Part shown: piece after piece, positions 1 to 8,289 of the stretch | Position numbering within the stretch: the stretch's first letter is position 1 | Layout of the letters: every line of letters starts with the position of its first letter | Origin: Kineosporia babensis | GTDB lineage: Bacteria; Actinomycetota; Actinomycetes; Actinomycetales; Kineosporiaceae | Assembly: GCF_021129305.1 (NCBI RefSeq) | Contig: NZ_JAJOMB010000003.1 | Span: forward strand, 558,001-622,000 | Direction: 5' to 3' | Length of the DNA: 64,000 nucleotides | Translations under genes and position numbers: made by a program | The notes under the pieces: model-generated | Database searches by the model: none | What the model saw: only the letters and a program-made list of their open reading frames with translations | What the model was told of the DNA's origin: nothing

Positions 1-728
1 TGATGCCGCAGCAGCCGGCCACCCCGGTCGAGGGCGGCTGGGAACTCAGCGGCGCCAAGCGTTTCGTCTCCGGCTGCGAGATCGCCGACTACTTCCTGGT
101 CAACGTCCTGCTCGACGGCGTGCCGGGATTCTTCGGGATCGACAAGGACGCGTCGATCTCGTTCGTGCCGATCTGGGACACGATGGGGATGCGGGGCACC
201 CGCAGTCAGCTGGTCTCGTTCGACCGGACCTTGCTGCCCACCCGGCGGCGGTGCAGCCCGCCCGACCCCAGCGTCATCAATCCGATCGCCGTGGGTCTGC
301 CGTTCCTCTCGCTCGGGATCGCCGAGGGCGCGCTGAACGCCTTCGCGGACTACGCCCGCGGCCGGGTTCTGCCGGCCACCGGCGAACCGCTGTCCACCAT
401 GCAGTGGCTGAAGTTCGACACCGCGGCCGCCTACGTCCGGCTGCGTGGCGCCACCCTGCTCGCGAACGAGGCGATGGCCCTGGCCGATGCCGGTGACCCG
501 CGGGCGGTCAGGGTGGGGGTCGAGGCCAAGCTGGCCGCCAACGAGGTGGCCAAGGAGATGGCCGCGCTCGGGCTGAAAGCCGGTGGCGGGTCTGGGTATC
601 TGAACACTTCGCCGATCCAGCGGTACTTCCGCGACGCCCAGGCCGGGGCCCTGATGGCCTACTCGGTCGAGGTGTGCTCCGACCAGGTCGGCAACTGGGT
701 CCTCAACCCCGGTCAAGGTGAGAACTGA
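1..728 (+). CDS. Acyl-CoA dehydrogenase family protein, 3' part (cut by window edge)
   Basis: The gene begins before the window; the reading frame is open from base 3 to the TGA at 726-728. The visible 241 residues cover the middle beta domain and C-terminal helical domain of an acyl-CoA dehydrogenase-type flavoprotein. Seen: WDTMGMRGTRSQ near residue 58, which matches the family's MRGT(Q/R)S region, and GGGSGYLNTSPIQRYFRDAQAG near the C-terminus, which matches the conserved GGxGY...RDA segment next to the flavin. By family the protein would oxidise an acyl-CoA or a related substrate with FAD. The exact substrate cannot be read, and some members of this fold are flavin monooxygenases. Its last codons lie inside a large palindrome at 717-762. 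Confidence 0.8.
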   Translation, partial: MPQQPATPVEGGWELSGAKRFVSGCEIADYFLVNVLLDGVPGFFGIDKDASISFVPIWDTMGMRGTRSQLVSFDRTLLPTRRRCSPPDPSVINPIAVGLPFLSLGIAEGALNAFADYARGRVLPATGEPLSTMQWLKFDTAAAYVRLRGATLLANEAMALADAGDPRAVRVGVEAKLAANEVAKEMAALGLKAGGGSGYLNTSPIQRYFRDAQAGALMAYSVEVCSDQVGNWVLNPGQGEN

Positions 729-762
729 GGACGAGGTGCGCACCTCGTCCTCAGTTCTCACC
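717..762. terminator. 46-bp perfect palindrome, likely bidirectional terminator
   Basis: Bases 717-739 are the exact reverse complement of 740-762, with no unpaired centre. It begins inside the last codons of the acyl-CoA dehydrogenase gene and ends 8 bases before the stop of the convergent SDR gene, so either transcript can fold it. There is no U-tract on either side, which is common for high-GC actinobacterial terminators. Confidence 0.7.
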
Positions 763-770
763 AAGACCTG

Positions 771-1514
771 TCAGTGCGAGTTGAGCGCGGCCACCGCGGC
801 GTCGTAACGGCCCTCCACCTCGGCGTAACGCAGGAAGTGCACGGTCTTCACCAGGATCTCGTGGGCCTCGGGCTCGGCCTCCAGAAGGGCCATGGTCTCG
901 TCGGCGAAGTCGTCCAGCGGCATGTACTGCTCGACGTCCGAGCCGCCGGGCAGCAGTTCGGTGCGCACCGCCGGCGGGACCAGCTCGATCACCTGGACCG
1001 ACGTGCCGGCCAGCTGCAGCCGGATCGACTCGGTGAACAGGTGGACGAAGGCCTTGCTGGCGTTGTAGGTCGGGGTGACCGCCAGCGGGAGATGAGCCAG
1101 GCCGGAGGATACGGTCAGCACCGCAGCGCGCGGACGGCTGCGCAGGTGCTCGAGGAAGGCGCTGATCAGCCGGAGCGGACCGTTGACGTTGGTGGCCACG
1201 ATGCTCTCGGCCCCGGCCAGGAAGTCCGGGCCCAGGACGTTCTCCACCTTCATGATCCCGGCCATCGCGACCAGCACGTCCAGGTCGGGGTACTGCTGCA
1301 GCACCTCGTCCCGGGCCCGCAGCACCGAGGCCGGGTCGGTGGTGTCCAGCACGACGGTGCCGAAGCCGTGCCGCGCCTTGAGCTCGGCCAGCACCTCGGG
1401 GCGCCGGCCACCGATCACGACGGTGTTGCCCGCCGCCTGGAACCGCTGGGCCAGGGCCAGCCCGATGCCCTGGGTGCCGCCGGCGACGAAGATGGTGTTT
1501 CCGGAGATGTTCAT
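771..1514 (-). CDS. Short-chain dehydrogenase/reductase
   Basis: 247 residues, the usual length of a classical SDR. Seen: the N-terminal nucleotide-binding glycine motif GGTQGIG (residues 12-18), an NVNG-like segment, SS near residue 137 and the catalytic YNASK near residue 150. By family it is an NAD(P)-dependent oxidoreductase; the DltE-like arrangement with no insertions suggests a small carbonyl substrate, which is not identified. It is transcribed divergently from an XRE regulator, and this pairing suggests the neighbour controls it. There is no clear Shine-Dalgarno; CAGATT lies 6 nt before the ATG and may be the -10 of a leaderless transcript. Confidence 0.85.
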   Translation of the reverse strand: MNISGNTIFVAGGTQGIGLALAQRFQAAGNTVVIGGRRPEVLAELKARHGFGTVVLDTTDPASVLRARDEVLQQYPDLDVLVAMAGIMKVENVLGPDFLAGAESIVATNVNGPLRLISAFLEHLRSRPRAAVLTVSSGLAHLPLAVTPTYNASKAFVHLFTESIRLQLAGTSVQVIELVPPAVRTELLPGGSDVEQYMPLDDFADETMALLEAEPEAHEILVKTVHFLRYAEVEGRYDAAVAALNSH

Positions 1515-1584
1515 GGCTCGAATCTGGGCGGGATCGGGCCCGGGCGGGAGAGGACCCCTCTTCGTAGGACTCCGGGTCTCTGGT

Positions 1585-1596
1585 TCCGGATCCGGA
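1585..1596. promoter_or_regulatory. 12-bp palindrome TCCGGATCCGGA, candidate operator
   Basis: A perfect palindrome 19 bases upstream of the XRE start codon, in the 101-base gap between it and the divergent SDR gene. The flanking GGT and ACC extend the symmetry imperfectly. Its position suits autoregulation by the XRE protein; that is inference. Confidence 0.35.
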
Positions 1597-1615
1597 CCTG
1601 AGAGAAGGTGAGGCC

Positions 1616-2464
1616 ATGGATCGTCCCGCCCTGGCCACCTTCTTGCGTTCGCGCCGCGACGGCCTGAAACCAGAGGACGTCGGGCTCACCTCGGGCCCGC
1701 GGCGCCGGACCGCTGGTCTGCGTAGGGACGAAGTGGCGGCTTTGGCGGGTATGTCCACCGACTACTACGTCCGTCTGGAGCAGGGCCGCAGCCGGCAGCC
1801 GTCCGAGCATCTGCTGGCCGCGCTGGCCCGGGCGCTGCGTCTGGACAACGACGAACGGGACTACCTGTACCGGCTGTGCGGGCAGACCGCGCCCGAGCGC
1901 ACCCCGATGGACACCCATGTGGCCCCGTCCCTGATGCGAGTGCTGGATCAGCTCACCGACACCCCCGCCATGATCCTGTCCAGCCTGGGCGAGACCCTGG
2001 CGCAGAACCAGCTCTCGCTCGCCCTGCACGGAGACCACTCACGCTTCACCGGGCCGGCCCGCAGCAGCGTCTACCGCTGGTTCACCGACCCCCACGAACG
2101 GGAGGCCTACCCTCCCGCCGACCACGATCACCAGAGCCGCGTCCAGGTCGCCCACCTGCGCGCGAGCTACGGGCTGGGCGGCGAGCACTCGCGGGCCGGC
2201 GCCCTGGTCCGGGCCCTGCTGAAGGCCAGTTCCGAGTTCGCCGAGATCTGGCAGCGACAGGAGGTGGCCCGGCGCTTCGACGACCACAAGACGCTGGTGC
2301 ACCCGGAGGTCGGCGAGATCGAGGTGGACTGCCAGGCGCTGTTCACCGAGGACCAGGGCCAGACCCTGCTGGTCCTCACCGCGGCCCCACGCAGCGAGGC
2401 GGCCCAGAAACTGGCGCTGCTCGCGGTGCTGGGGCAGCAACGGTTCAGCGCCTCGCTACAGTGA
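1616..2464 (+). CDS. XRE-family regulator with MmyB-like ligand-binding domain
   Basis: 282 residues. The N-terminal third is a helix-turn-helix of the MmyB type: RRTAGLRRDEVAALAGMS followed by YYVRLEQGR and a second helix pair up to about residue 85. The rest matches the MmyB-like domain, recognisable by its length and the RAxYG..HP/L layout around residues 180-200, which binds a small or fatty ligand in known members. The start is the ATG after GAGAAGGTGAGG. It is divergent from the SDR gene, the usual genomic arrangement for this regulator family, so the SDR is the likely target. Four bases separate its stop from the next gene. Confidence 0.88.
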   Translation: MDRPALATFLRSRRDGLKPEDVGLTSGPRRRTAGLRRDEVAALAGMSTDYYVRLEQGRSRQPSEHLLAALARALRLDNDERDYLYRLCGQTAPERTPMDTHVAPSLMRVLDQLTDTPAMILSSLGETLAQNQLSLALHGDHSRFTGPARSSVYRWFTDPHEREAYPPADHDHQSRVQVAHLRASYGLGGEHSRAGALVRALLKASSEFAEIWQRQEVARRFDDHKTLVHPEVGEIEVDCQALFTEDQGQTLLVLTAAPRSEAAQKLALLAVLGQQRFSASLQ

Positions 2465-2468
2465 CCGC

Positions 2469-3497
2469 ATGACCGACCTGACCGTGTTCGTCGCCGGGCT
2501 GCCGAAGGCCGAACTGCACGTGCACCACGTCGGTTCGGCATCGCCCCGGATCGTGGCCGAGCTGGCCGCCCGCCACGAGGGCCGCTCGCCGGTGCCGGCC
2601 GACCCGGCCGCGCTGGCCGACTACTTCGCTTTCAAGGACTTCGCCCACTTCATCGAGGTCTACCTCAGCGTGGTCGACCTGATCCGCGACGAGGAGGACG
2701 TGCGCACCCTCACCTACGAGGTGGCCCGGGAACTGGCCCGCCAGCAGGTGCGTTACGCCGAGCTCACGGTCACCCCCTACGGCCATGTGATCCGCGGTAT
2801 CCCTGCGGGGGCGGTGTGCGAGGCAATTGAGGACGCTCGCGCCGCCGCTGCCCGAGACTTCGGGATCCAGCTGCAGTGGATCTTCGACATCCCGGGTGAG
2901 TCCGGTCTGCCGGCCGCCGAGGAGACGCTGCGCATCGCCCTGGATGAACGGCCCGACGGTCTGGTCGGTTTCGGCCTGGGCGGACCGGAGATCGGGGTAC
3001 CGCGGCCGCAGTTCAAGCCGTATTTCGACAAGGCCCGCGCCGCCGGTCTGCACAGCCTGCCGCACGCTGGGGAAACCACCGGACCGCAGACCATTTGGGA
3101 CGCCCTGCGCGAGCTGGGAGCCGAGCGGATCGGGCACGGGATCGCAGCTGCGCAGGACCCCGAGCTGCTGAGTTACCTGGCTGAGCACCGGATCGCCCTG
3201 GAGGTGTGCCCGACCTCCAACGTGCGCACCCGCGCGGTACCCACGATCGAGGAGCACCCGCTGGCCCAGCTGGTGGAGGCCGGGGTGCTGGTGACGATCA
3301 ACTCCGACGACCCGCCGATGTTCGGCACCACCCTGGAAGAGGAGTACGCGGTGGCCGCCCGGCTTCTCGACCTGGACCAGGCCGGCGTCGCCGGCCTCTC
3401 GAAGGCGGCCGTGTCAGCGTCCTTCCTGCCGGAGGCCGGCAAGCAGCAGTTGCTGGCCGAGATCGACAGCTACACCGCGGCCCAGAACCAGGGCTGA
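2469..3497 (+). CDS. add: Adenosine deaminase-family metal-dependent deaminase
   Basis: 342 residues, full length for the family. Seen in order: the metal-binding HVH in PKAELHVHHVGS (residues 12-23), the HAGE motif near residue 200, GHG near 224 and NSDDPPMF near 278, which together supply the metal ligands and catalytic acid/base of a TIM-barrel amidohydrolase that deaminates 6-aminopurines. The family's usual HLHLEG is replaced by HVHHVG, so adenosine may not be the best substrate; some actinobacterial members act on aminodeoxyfutalosine or substituted adenines. No menaquinone gene is nearby. It lies 4 bases after the XRE gene but also has TACAGT ending 6 nt before its ATG and no Shine-Dalgarno, so it may have its own leaderless promoter. 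Confidence 0.85.
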   Translation: MTDLTVFVAGLPKAELHVHHVGSASPRIVAELAARHEGRSPVPADPAALADYFAFKDFAHFIEVYLSVVDLIRDEEDVRTLTYEVARELARQQVRYAELTVTPYGHVIRGIPAGAVCEAIEDARAAAARDFGIQLQWIFDIPGESGLPAAEETLRIALDERPDGLVGFGLGGPEIGVPRPQFKPYFDKARAAGLHSLPHAGETTGPQTIWDALRELGAERIGHGIAAAQDPELLSYLAEHRIALEVCPTSNVRTRAVPTIEEHPLAQLVEAGVLVTINSDDPPMFGTTLEEEYAVAARLLDLDQAGVAGLSKAAVSASFLPEAGKQQLLAEIDSYTAAQNQG

Positions 3498-3536
3498 GCC
3501 GGTTCCGGCCGTGGTTGAGGTTCACGAGAACCGGCT
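3497..3536 (+). terminator. Hairpin after the deaminase gene
   Basis: A nine-base arm AGCCGGTTC pairs with GAACCGGCT at 3528-3536, and an inner CGTG/CACG stem sits in the loop. It starts at the last base of the deaminase stop codon. No U-tract follows. Confidence 0.5.
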
Positions 3537-3574
3537 GCGGCCGTGAACCGAAAATCGTCACAATACGTCACCTC

Positions 3575-3603
3575 CTGACATTTCCTGCCATTTCGGCTAC
3601 CGT
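3575..3603 (+). promoter_or_regulatory. Predicted housekeeping-type promoter for the secreted protease
   Basis: CTGACA (3575-3580) and TACCGT (3598-3603) are separated by 17 bases, the spacing of the principal sigma factor. It would start transcription near 3610, about 80 bases before the protease ATG. Confidence 0.45.
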
Positions 3604-3692
3604 CGGTCCGGCCCCGGTTACACCCGGGGGTGGCCACGAGCCGCCCCCGCCTGTGCGCTTCGAGATCCGTCATCGCACTCGAGGAGATCTGC

Positions 3693-5888
3693 ATGGCCCG
3701 GAAACGTCTGGCGATACCCGTCGCCCTCTCGCTCTTCGCCCTGGCTCTGCCGGCCACACCCGGCTGGGCCGCCCCGGCCGCCCCGGCTGCTCCGGCGCCG
3801 GCCCCGGACGGGCAGAGCGACATCACCACCGGCACCCGCACGCCGGAACTCATCGACGGCAAGGCGGTGAAGGCCCCGGACAGCTTCAAGGGCCAGGCCC
3901 AGTCCCGGACCAAGGCCGCCGCCGCGCCGACCCCCGAGGTCGGGACGGTGCGCCAGTGGGTCGCCTCGGACGACACCCAGGGCTACTACCGCAAGGACTT
4001 CACGCTGCGGGGCGTCGGCGAGCACATCGAGGTGTGGGTGGCCAACGACATCGCCTTCCCCGAGGGTGACTGCCGCAACGCCGTCGAGGGTTCCACCACC
4101 GTGACCGATGCCCAGGTGGCCGGTCTGGTCAAGGAATTCGACACCAACATGTACCCGAAGGAGACCGCGGCCTTCAGCACCCCGCCCGACCGCGACGGCT
4201 CCAACGCCCTGCTGGGCCCGGACGCCAACGGCAACGGCGGCGTCTACACCGGCGGCGGCGAGAAGACCGTCACCCTGGTGGACAACGTCCGGGACCCCAA
4301 CTACTACGACTTCCCGGCTCAGCCCACCTACACCGCCGGTTTCTTCTCCTCGTACCTGAACGAGATCCTCGACCGGAACGTGATGACGATCGACGCCTTC
4401 GACTGGGCGCATCGCACCACCGCCAACCCACCGGACGCCGCAACCGACGACCTGTGCACCAGCCGACCCGCCCGTCCCTGGTTGTACGAGGGTGTTTTCG
4501 GCCACGAGTGGCAGCACCTGCTGCAGTACTACACCGACCCGAACGAGAGCACCTGGCTCAACGAGGGCCTGTCGGACTTCGCCATCTTCCTCACCGGCTA
4601 CTCCGACACCAAGGCCACGGTGAAGCAGCCCGGCTTCGACAACCACCTGATCTCCTACCAGGGCTACAGCACCGTCCAGACGCCCTACAACCAGAACCCG
4701 CGCGACAGCGGTGGCGCCCAGAACTCGCTCAACCTCTGGGGTGAGGACACCGCCAACCCGAACGCGGTGCTGGCCGACTACGGCCACGCCTACTCGTTCG
4801 TCCTGTTCCTGTACGACCGTTACGGCCTGGACTTCATCACCGAACTGCACAACGACGGCCAGAACCAGGGCCTGAACGGGGTGAAGGCCGCCGGGGCGAA
4901 GGACGTCTACGGCATCCTGCACGACTTCCAGTCCTCCACCCTGCTCGACGCCTTCCTGGACACCTCCAAGAAGTCCACGATCAAGGGCGTGGCCAAGAAG
5001 AAGGTGACCAGCAAGAGCCTGAACTCCTCGGTCAACCTGGAGAACCCGCAGTCGTACATCACCCCGGGGGTCTCCCCCAACGGCGCGGACTACGTGCCGC
5101 TGAAGGTCAAGGGCAAGAACCTCAAGTCGCTGAAGTTCACCGGCGCCAAGACCCTGCCCGCCCTGCCGCTGGCCTGGACGGTCGTGGACGACGACCCGGA
5201 CCGGGCCGGCAACCCGGTGCTGTTCTCCGGCAACGGGAACAACACCGACGCCGCGCTGGTCACCGAGGCCGCGGTGCCGACGGCCGACCCGACGCTGAAG
5301 TTCCTGGCCAAGTACGGGGCCGAGGCCACGTACGACTACGGCTACGTCAGCGTCTCCACCGACGGCGGCAAGACGTACAGCGCGCCGATCGCCGGCGACA
5401 AGACCGTGGCCGGCCCGCTCGGGCAGGGCCTGAACGGCACCACCGAGGGCTTCGTGGCCCACGAGTTCGACCTGTCGGCCTACGCCGGTCAGGAGGTGCT
5501 GATCAGCATCCGCTACGTCAGCGACGGCGGCGTCAACGAGGGTGGGCTGCTGGTCGACGACATCACCGTCGGCGGCACGGCGATCAGCGACGGCTCCAGC
5601 CTCGAGCCGTTCGACTCCCCGACCGAGATCGTCCCGATCACGGTGCACAACTGGAACGTGCGCCTGGTCGGCCTGGACGCCAAGAAGCACAGCGCCGTCC
5701 AGGTCAGCTTCAACGGCAAGGGCAGCATAAAGCTGGACGCCAAGAGCAAGCAGCTCAAGGCGCTGAGCAAGGCCACCCAGGTGGTGGCCGTGGTGGCCTA
5801 CGACGAGCCGACCGAGCAGGTGCAGCAGTACGCGCCGTACACCCTCACGGTGAACGGCGTTCGGCAGCCTGGTGGTAGTGCGAAGTAA
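3693..5888 (+). CDS. Secreted HExxH metalloprotease (M6/M30-like)
   Basis: 731 residues. The chosen ATG has GAGGAG seven bases upstream and opens a signal peptide: basic MARKR, a hydrophobic stretch, then a GWA-AP cleavage region near residue 26, followed by an Ala/Pro-rich linker. The catalytic core shows HEWQH near residue 273 with the downstream glutamate in WLNEGLSDF, an HExxH plus glutamate zinc site as in hyicolysin-like M30 peptidases. The C-terminal part contains GYVSVSTDGGKTY and a jelly-roll-like segment as in immune inhibitor A proteins. It is followed by a strong hairpin and appears monocistronic. The substrate is unknown; an extracellular protein-degrading role is inferred. Confidence 0.75.
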   Translation: MARKRLAIPVALSLFALALPATPGWAAPAAPAAPAPAPDGQSDITTGTRTPELIDGKAVKAPDSFKGQAQSRTKAAAAPTPEVGTVRQWVASDDTQGYYRKDFTLRGVGEHIEVWVANDIAFPEGDCRNAVEGSTTVTDAQVAGLVKEFDTNMYPKETAAFSTPPDRDGSNALLGPDANGNGGVYTGGGEKTVTLVDNVRDPNYYDFPAQPTYTAGFFSSYLNEILDRNVMTIDAFDWAHRTTANPPDAATDDLCTSRPARPWLYEGVFGHEWQHLLQYYTDPNESTWLNEGLSDFAIFLTGYSDTKATVKQPGFDNHLISYQGYSTVQTPYNQNPRDSGGAQNSLNLWGEDTANPNAVLADYGHAYSFVLFLYDRYGLDFITELHNDGQNQGLNGVKAAGAKDVYGILHDFQSSTLLDAFLDTSKKSTIKGVAKKKVTSKSLNSSVNLENPQSYITPGVSPNGADYVPLKVKGKNLKSLKFTGAKTLPALPLAWTVVDDDPDRAGNPVLFSGNGNNTDAALVTEAAVPTADPTLKFLAKYGAEATYDYGYVSVSTDGGKTYSAPIAGDKTVAGPLGQGLNGTTEGFVAHEFDLSAYAGQEVLISIRYVSDGGVNEGGLLVDDITVGGTAISDGSSLEPFDSPTEIVPITVHNWNVRLVGLDAKKHSAVQVSFNGKGSIKLDAKSKQLKALSKATQVVAVVAYDEPTEQVQQYAPYTLTVNGVRQPGGSAK

Positions 5889-5897
5889 TTGCGGACG

Positions 5898-5930
5898 AGG
5901 TGCTCGCCGTCGTTGACGGCGAGCACCTTT
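5898..5930 (+). terminator. Terminator after the secreted protease
   Basis: A 14-bp perfect stem (5898-5911 with 5915-5928), loop GTT, followed by TTTCG. It lies 10 bases after the protease stop codon. Confidence 0.8.
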
Positions 5931-6009
5931 CGTCGGTGGCCGGGTCAGCCCGAAAGTGGTACATCCTGGCCCCGCCCAGTGCCCGGCGAGCGCGGTTAGC
6001 GTCGTCGGC

Positions 6010-6396
6010 ATGAGCACTTCTCTGGTGGAGCGCCTGATCCGCGCCCTGAACGAACACGATCTGAACGCCGTCTCGGCCTGCTTCGGCCCGGACTTCTCGG
6101 GGGAATGGCCGGCTCACCCCGGCCGCGACTTCACCGGCCCCGAACAGGTGCGCCGCAACTGGGAAATGATCTTCACGATGTCGCCGGAGATCACCGTCAC
6201 GATGACGAACGCGGTCGAGGTCGGCGACGAGGTGTGGGGTGAGTGGCACTACACCAAGGCGGCCGGGCAGGACCTGCGCGGCGTCATCATCATCACGGTC
6301 CGCGACGGCCTGATCCGCCGCTCCCGGTTCTACATGGAGCCGATCGACGCCGCCGACGCCCCGGTTCCCGGCGGGCCGAAGCTGGCCCGGGACTAG
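6010..6396 (+). CDS. SnoaL/NTF2-like small protein
   Basis: 128 residues. The pattern LVERLIRALNEHDLNAVSACF, then a GP..VRRNWEMIF helix, then paired beta strands ending in RDGLIRRSRFYME, is the cone-shaped alpha+beta fold of the SnoaL/NTF2-like superfamily. Such proteins are small isomerases, hydrolases or ligand-binding proteins; no function can be read here. No Shine-Dalgarno is visible; TAGCGT ends 7 nt before the ATG, so a leaderless transcript is likely. It is followed after 18 bases by a regulator on the same strand. Confidence 0.7.
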   Translation: MSTSLVERLIRALNEHDLNAVSACFGPDFSGEWPAHPGRDFTGPEQVRRNWEMIFTMSPEITVTMTNAVEVGDEVWGEWHYTKAAGQDLRGVIIITVRDGLIRRSRFYMEPIDAADAPVPGGPKLARD

Positions 6397-6414
6397 GGCT
6401 GACACAATGGGGCC

Positions 6415-7200
6415 GTGCGGCGGGATGACGACTTCGGGACTGCGCTGCGGACCCTGCGGCGCCGGCTCACCCCGGCCGAGGCCGGGGTGCCCGCCTCGTT
6501 GCCCGCCGCCCGGCGGGTCCCCGGTCTGCGCCGCGACGAACTGGCCGGGTTGGTAGGGGTCTCCGAAGAACACGTCAAACGCCTGGAGCAGGGCCGCCGC
6601 CGACCGTCCCCGGCGGTGGTCGACTCCCTCGCCCAGGCCCTGCACCTGAACACCCTGGAGCACACCCGGCTGCGCGCTCTCGCCGGCTACTCCGCCTCCC
6701 CGGAACCGGACGGCCGGGTTCCGCGGGAGGTCACCGAGCCCGCCCGCCGGATGCTGGCCCGGCTCAACGAGGTCGCGGTCTGCGTGTGCGATGCCAGCTG
6801 GACGGTGCTCGCGGCGAACGAGCTGTGGCACTCGGACGTGTGCAGCGTGCCCGAAACTCCCGGCCGCGAGCGGAACGTGGTCTGGCGGGCCTTCACCGAG
6901 GCCGGGCCTTCGCCGTTCCGGGTCCCCGATCGTCTGGACGGCTGGCGCGCCACCGTCGTGGCCGAGCTCCGTGATACCGCCCGTCGCTACCCGGCGGACG
7001 CCGAACTGGCTTCGATGATCAGCGACCTGCAGGCTGCCAGCCCGGAGTTCGTCCAGCTCTGGGACGCGCCGCCGGTCCCCGGAGGCCACGCGGACCGGCT
7101 GCGGGTGCCGAGTCCGGTCCACGGGCACCTCGACCTTGACCTCGACGTCCTCACCCTCGGCGAAGGTGACCTACGCGTGGTCTTCTACACCGCGTCTTAA
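6415..7200 (+). CDS. XRE-family regulator with MmyB-like ligand-binding domain
   Basis: 261 residues, second MmyB-type regulator of the window. The helix-turn-helix covers about residues 5-85 with RRVPGLRRDELAGLVGVS and VKRLEQGRRRPS. The ligand-binding part contains VAELRDTARRYPADAELASMI, the family's conserved R..Y..D helix. The chosen GTG has no Shine-Dalgarno but CACAAT ends 6 nt upstream. It is convergent with the D-amino-acid oxidase gene, so its target is not obvious from position; the preceding SnoaL-like gene is the closest co-directional candidate. Confidence 0.82.
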   Translation: MRRDDDFGTALRTLRRRLTPAEAGVPASLPAARRVPGLRRDELAGLVGVSEEHVKRLEQGRRRPSPAVVDSLAQALHLNTLEHTRLRALAGYSASPEPDGRVPREVTEPARRMLARLNEVAVCVCDASWTVLAANELWHSDVCSVPETPGRERNVVWRAFTEAGPSPFRVPDRLDGWRATVVAELRDTARRYPADAELASMISDLQAASPEFVQLWDAPPVPGGHADRLRVPSPVHGHLDLDLDVLTLGEGDLRVVFYTAS

Positions 7201-7234
7201 GTTTTCAGCGGTCGCTCGATCAGGTGGTCGTGAC

Positions 7235-8185
7235 TCACAGCCCCTGGATCAGGCGGGTGGTCTCGTCGGCGCACCCCCAGGCCAGGGTGACGCCCGCACC
7301 GCCATGACCGTAGTTGTGCACGACGTGAGTGCCCGGCCGCGCGCCCGGGACCACTTCCAGGCGGATCCCGCCGGCTCGGCCCGGGCGTAGTCCGACCGCC
7401 CGGCCCAGTTCCCGGGCTTCGGCCAGCTCCGGAACCAGAGCGCGGCAGCGTTCCAGGATCGCGTCGTTCACCGCCGGGTCAGGCAGCACGTCGTCCTGAC
7501 CGGGTTCGACCGTCCCGCCGAGGACGATGTCGTTGCGGCGGGGATGGACATACGTGGATCCGGCCGGGTTCTGCTCGTCACGGACCGAGGTCTCGATGCC
7601 CGGGTTCGAGACCAGCACGATCTGACCGCGGATCGGGTGGACCCCCTCGTCCTGGGCCAGGGTCCGGGCACCCAGGCCGGTGGCGTTGACCACGACCGGC
7701 GTCTCCAGGTCGCGCAGGGCCTGCACCGGGCGGCGATCCAGCTCACCGCCCGCATCCTTCACCCGCTGCACCAGCCAGCTCAGGTAAGGGCGCATCTCCA
7801 CCGTCGGCACCGTGAACTGCCACTCCTGAACCACACCGGCCTGCGTGCCGTCGTGCTCGACGATCCGGAAGTCAGGCACCGCCGGCCCCCACCACGGCGC
7901 GGGCTTGGGACCACGCAGCAACATCCGGGTGTGACGCATGATGGCGCCGGGCGCCCCTTGACCGGCGTGCTCGGCCAACTGGTCGAACCCGCCGCGCGCC
8001 CAGATCAGGCTGCGGGCATCGCCGGCCGGAAAACCGCTCGGGTACCAGACCGCGGCCGCGGTGGCCGACACCGTGTTCTCCGGCGCATCGGTGCACCGGA
8101 TGCTGACCCGGGCCCCGGCTTCCAGCAGGCGCAGCGCGCAGGACAGACCGACGATCCCCGCCCCGACGATCGTGACATCGTTCAT
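7235..8185 (-). CDS. D-amino-acid oxidase-type FAD enzyme
   Basis: 316 residues. Seen: N-terminal FAD-binding VTIVGAGIVGLSCALRL (residues 4-20), a VVVNATGLGAR segment in the middle, IRGQIVLV and the C-terminal VHNYGHGGAGVTLAWG, which is the signature of D-amino-acid oxidases. By family it oxidises D-amino acids to 2-oxo acids with release of ammonia and hydrogen peroxide. The ATG at 8185 is preceded by AGGGGGAAG; a longer in-frame extension upstream has no homology and is not used. It is divergent from a LysR regulator that probably controls it. Confidence 0.85.
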   Translation of the reverse strand: MNDVTIVGAGIVGLSCALRLLEAGARVSIRCTDAPENTVSATAAAVWYPSGFPAGDARSLIWARGGFDQLAEHAGQGAPGAIMRHTRMLLRGPKPAPWWGPAVPDFRIVEHDGTQAGVVQEWQFTVPTVEMRPYLSWLVQRVKDAGGELDRRPVQALRDLETPVVVNATGLGARTLAQDEGVHPIRGQIVLVSNPGIETSVRDEQNPAGSTYVHPRRNDIVLGGTVEPGQDDVLPDPAVNDAILERCRALVPELAEARELGRAVGLRPGRAGGIRLEVVPGARPGTHVVHNYGHGGAGVTLAWGCADETTRLIQGL

Positions 8186-8264
8186 TGCTTCCCCCTGAAA
8201 TGCGATCGGCTGACGCCACCACTTCACCCGAAGCCGCACACCAGCGTCCAATATCGATTTCAGC

Positions 8265-8278
8265 TGCCTTCATAGGCA
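8265..8278. promoter_or_regulatory. Inverted repeat TGCCT-N4-AGGCA, candidate LysR site
   Basis: It lies in the 104-base gap between the D-amino-acid oxidase and LysR genes, 12 bases before the LysR start. Its partial dyad resembles the interrupted palindromes bound by LysR-type proteins, although the classic T-N11-A spacing is one base off. Confidence 0.35.
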
Positions 8279-8289
8279 ACACTTATGGA

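Noticed and set aside
3618-6017. A very long open frame antisense to the secreted protease
   Set aside because: High GC removes stop codons in the shadow frame. The plus-strand frame has a signal peptide, catalytic motif, promoter and terminator; the antisense product is low-complexity Gly/Val/Arg-rich sequence.
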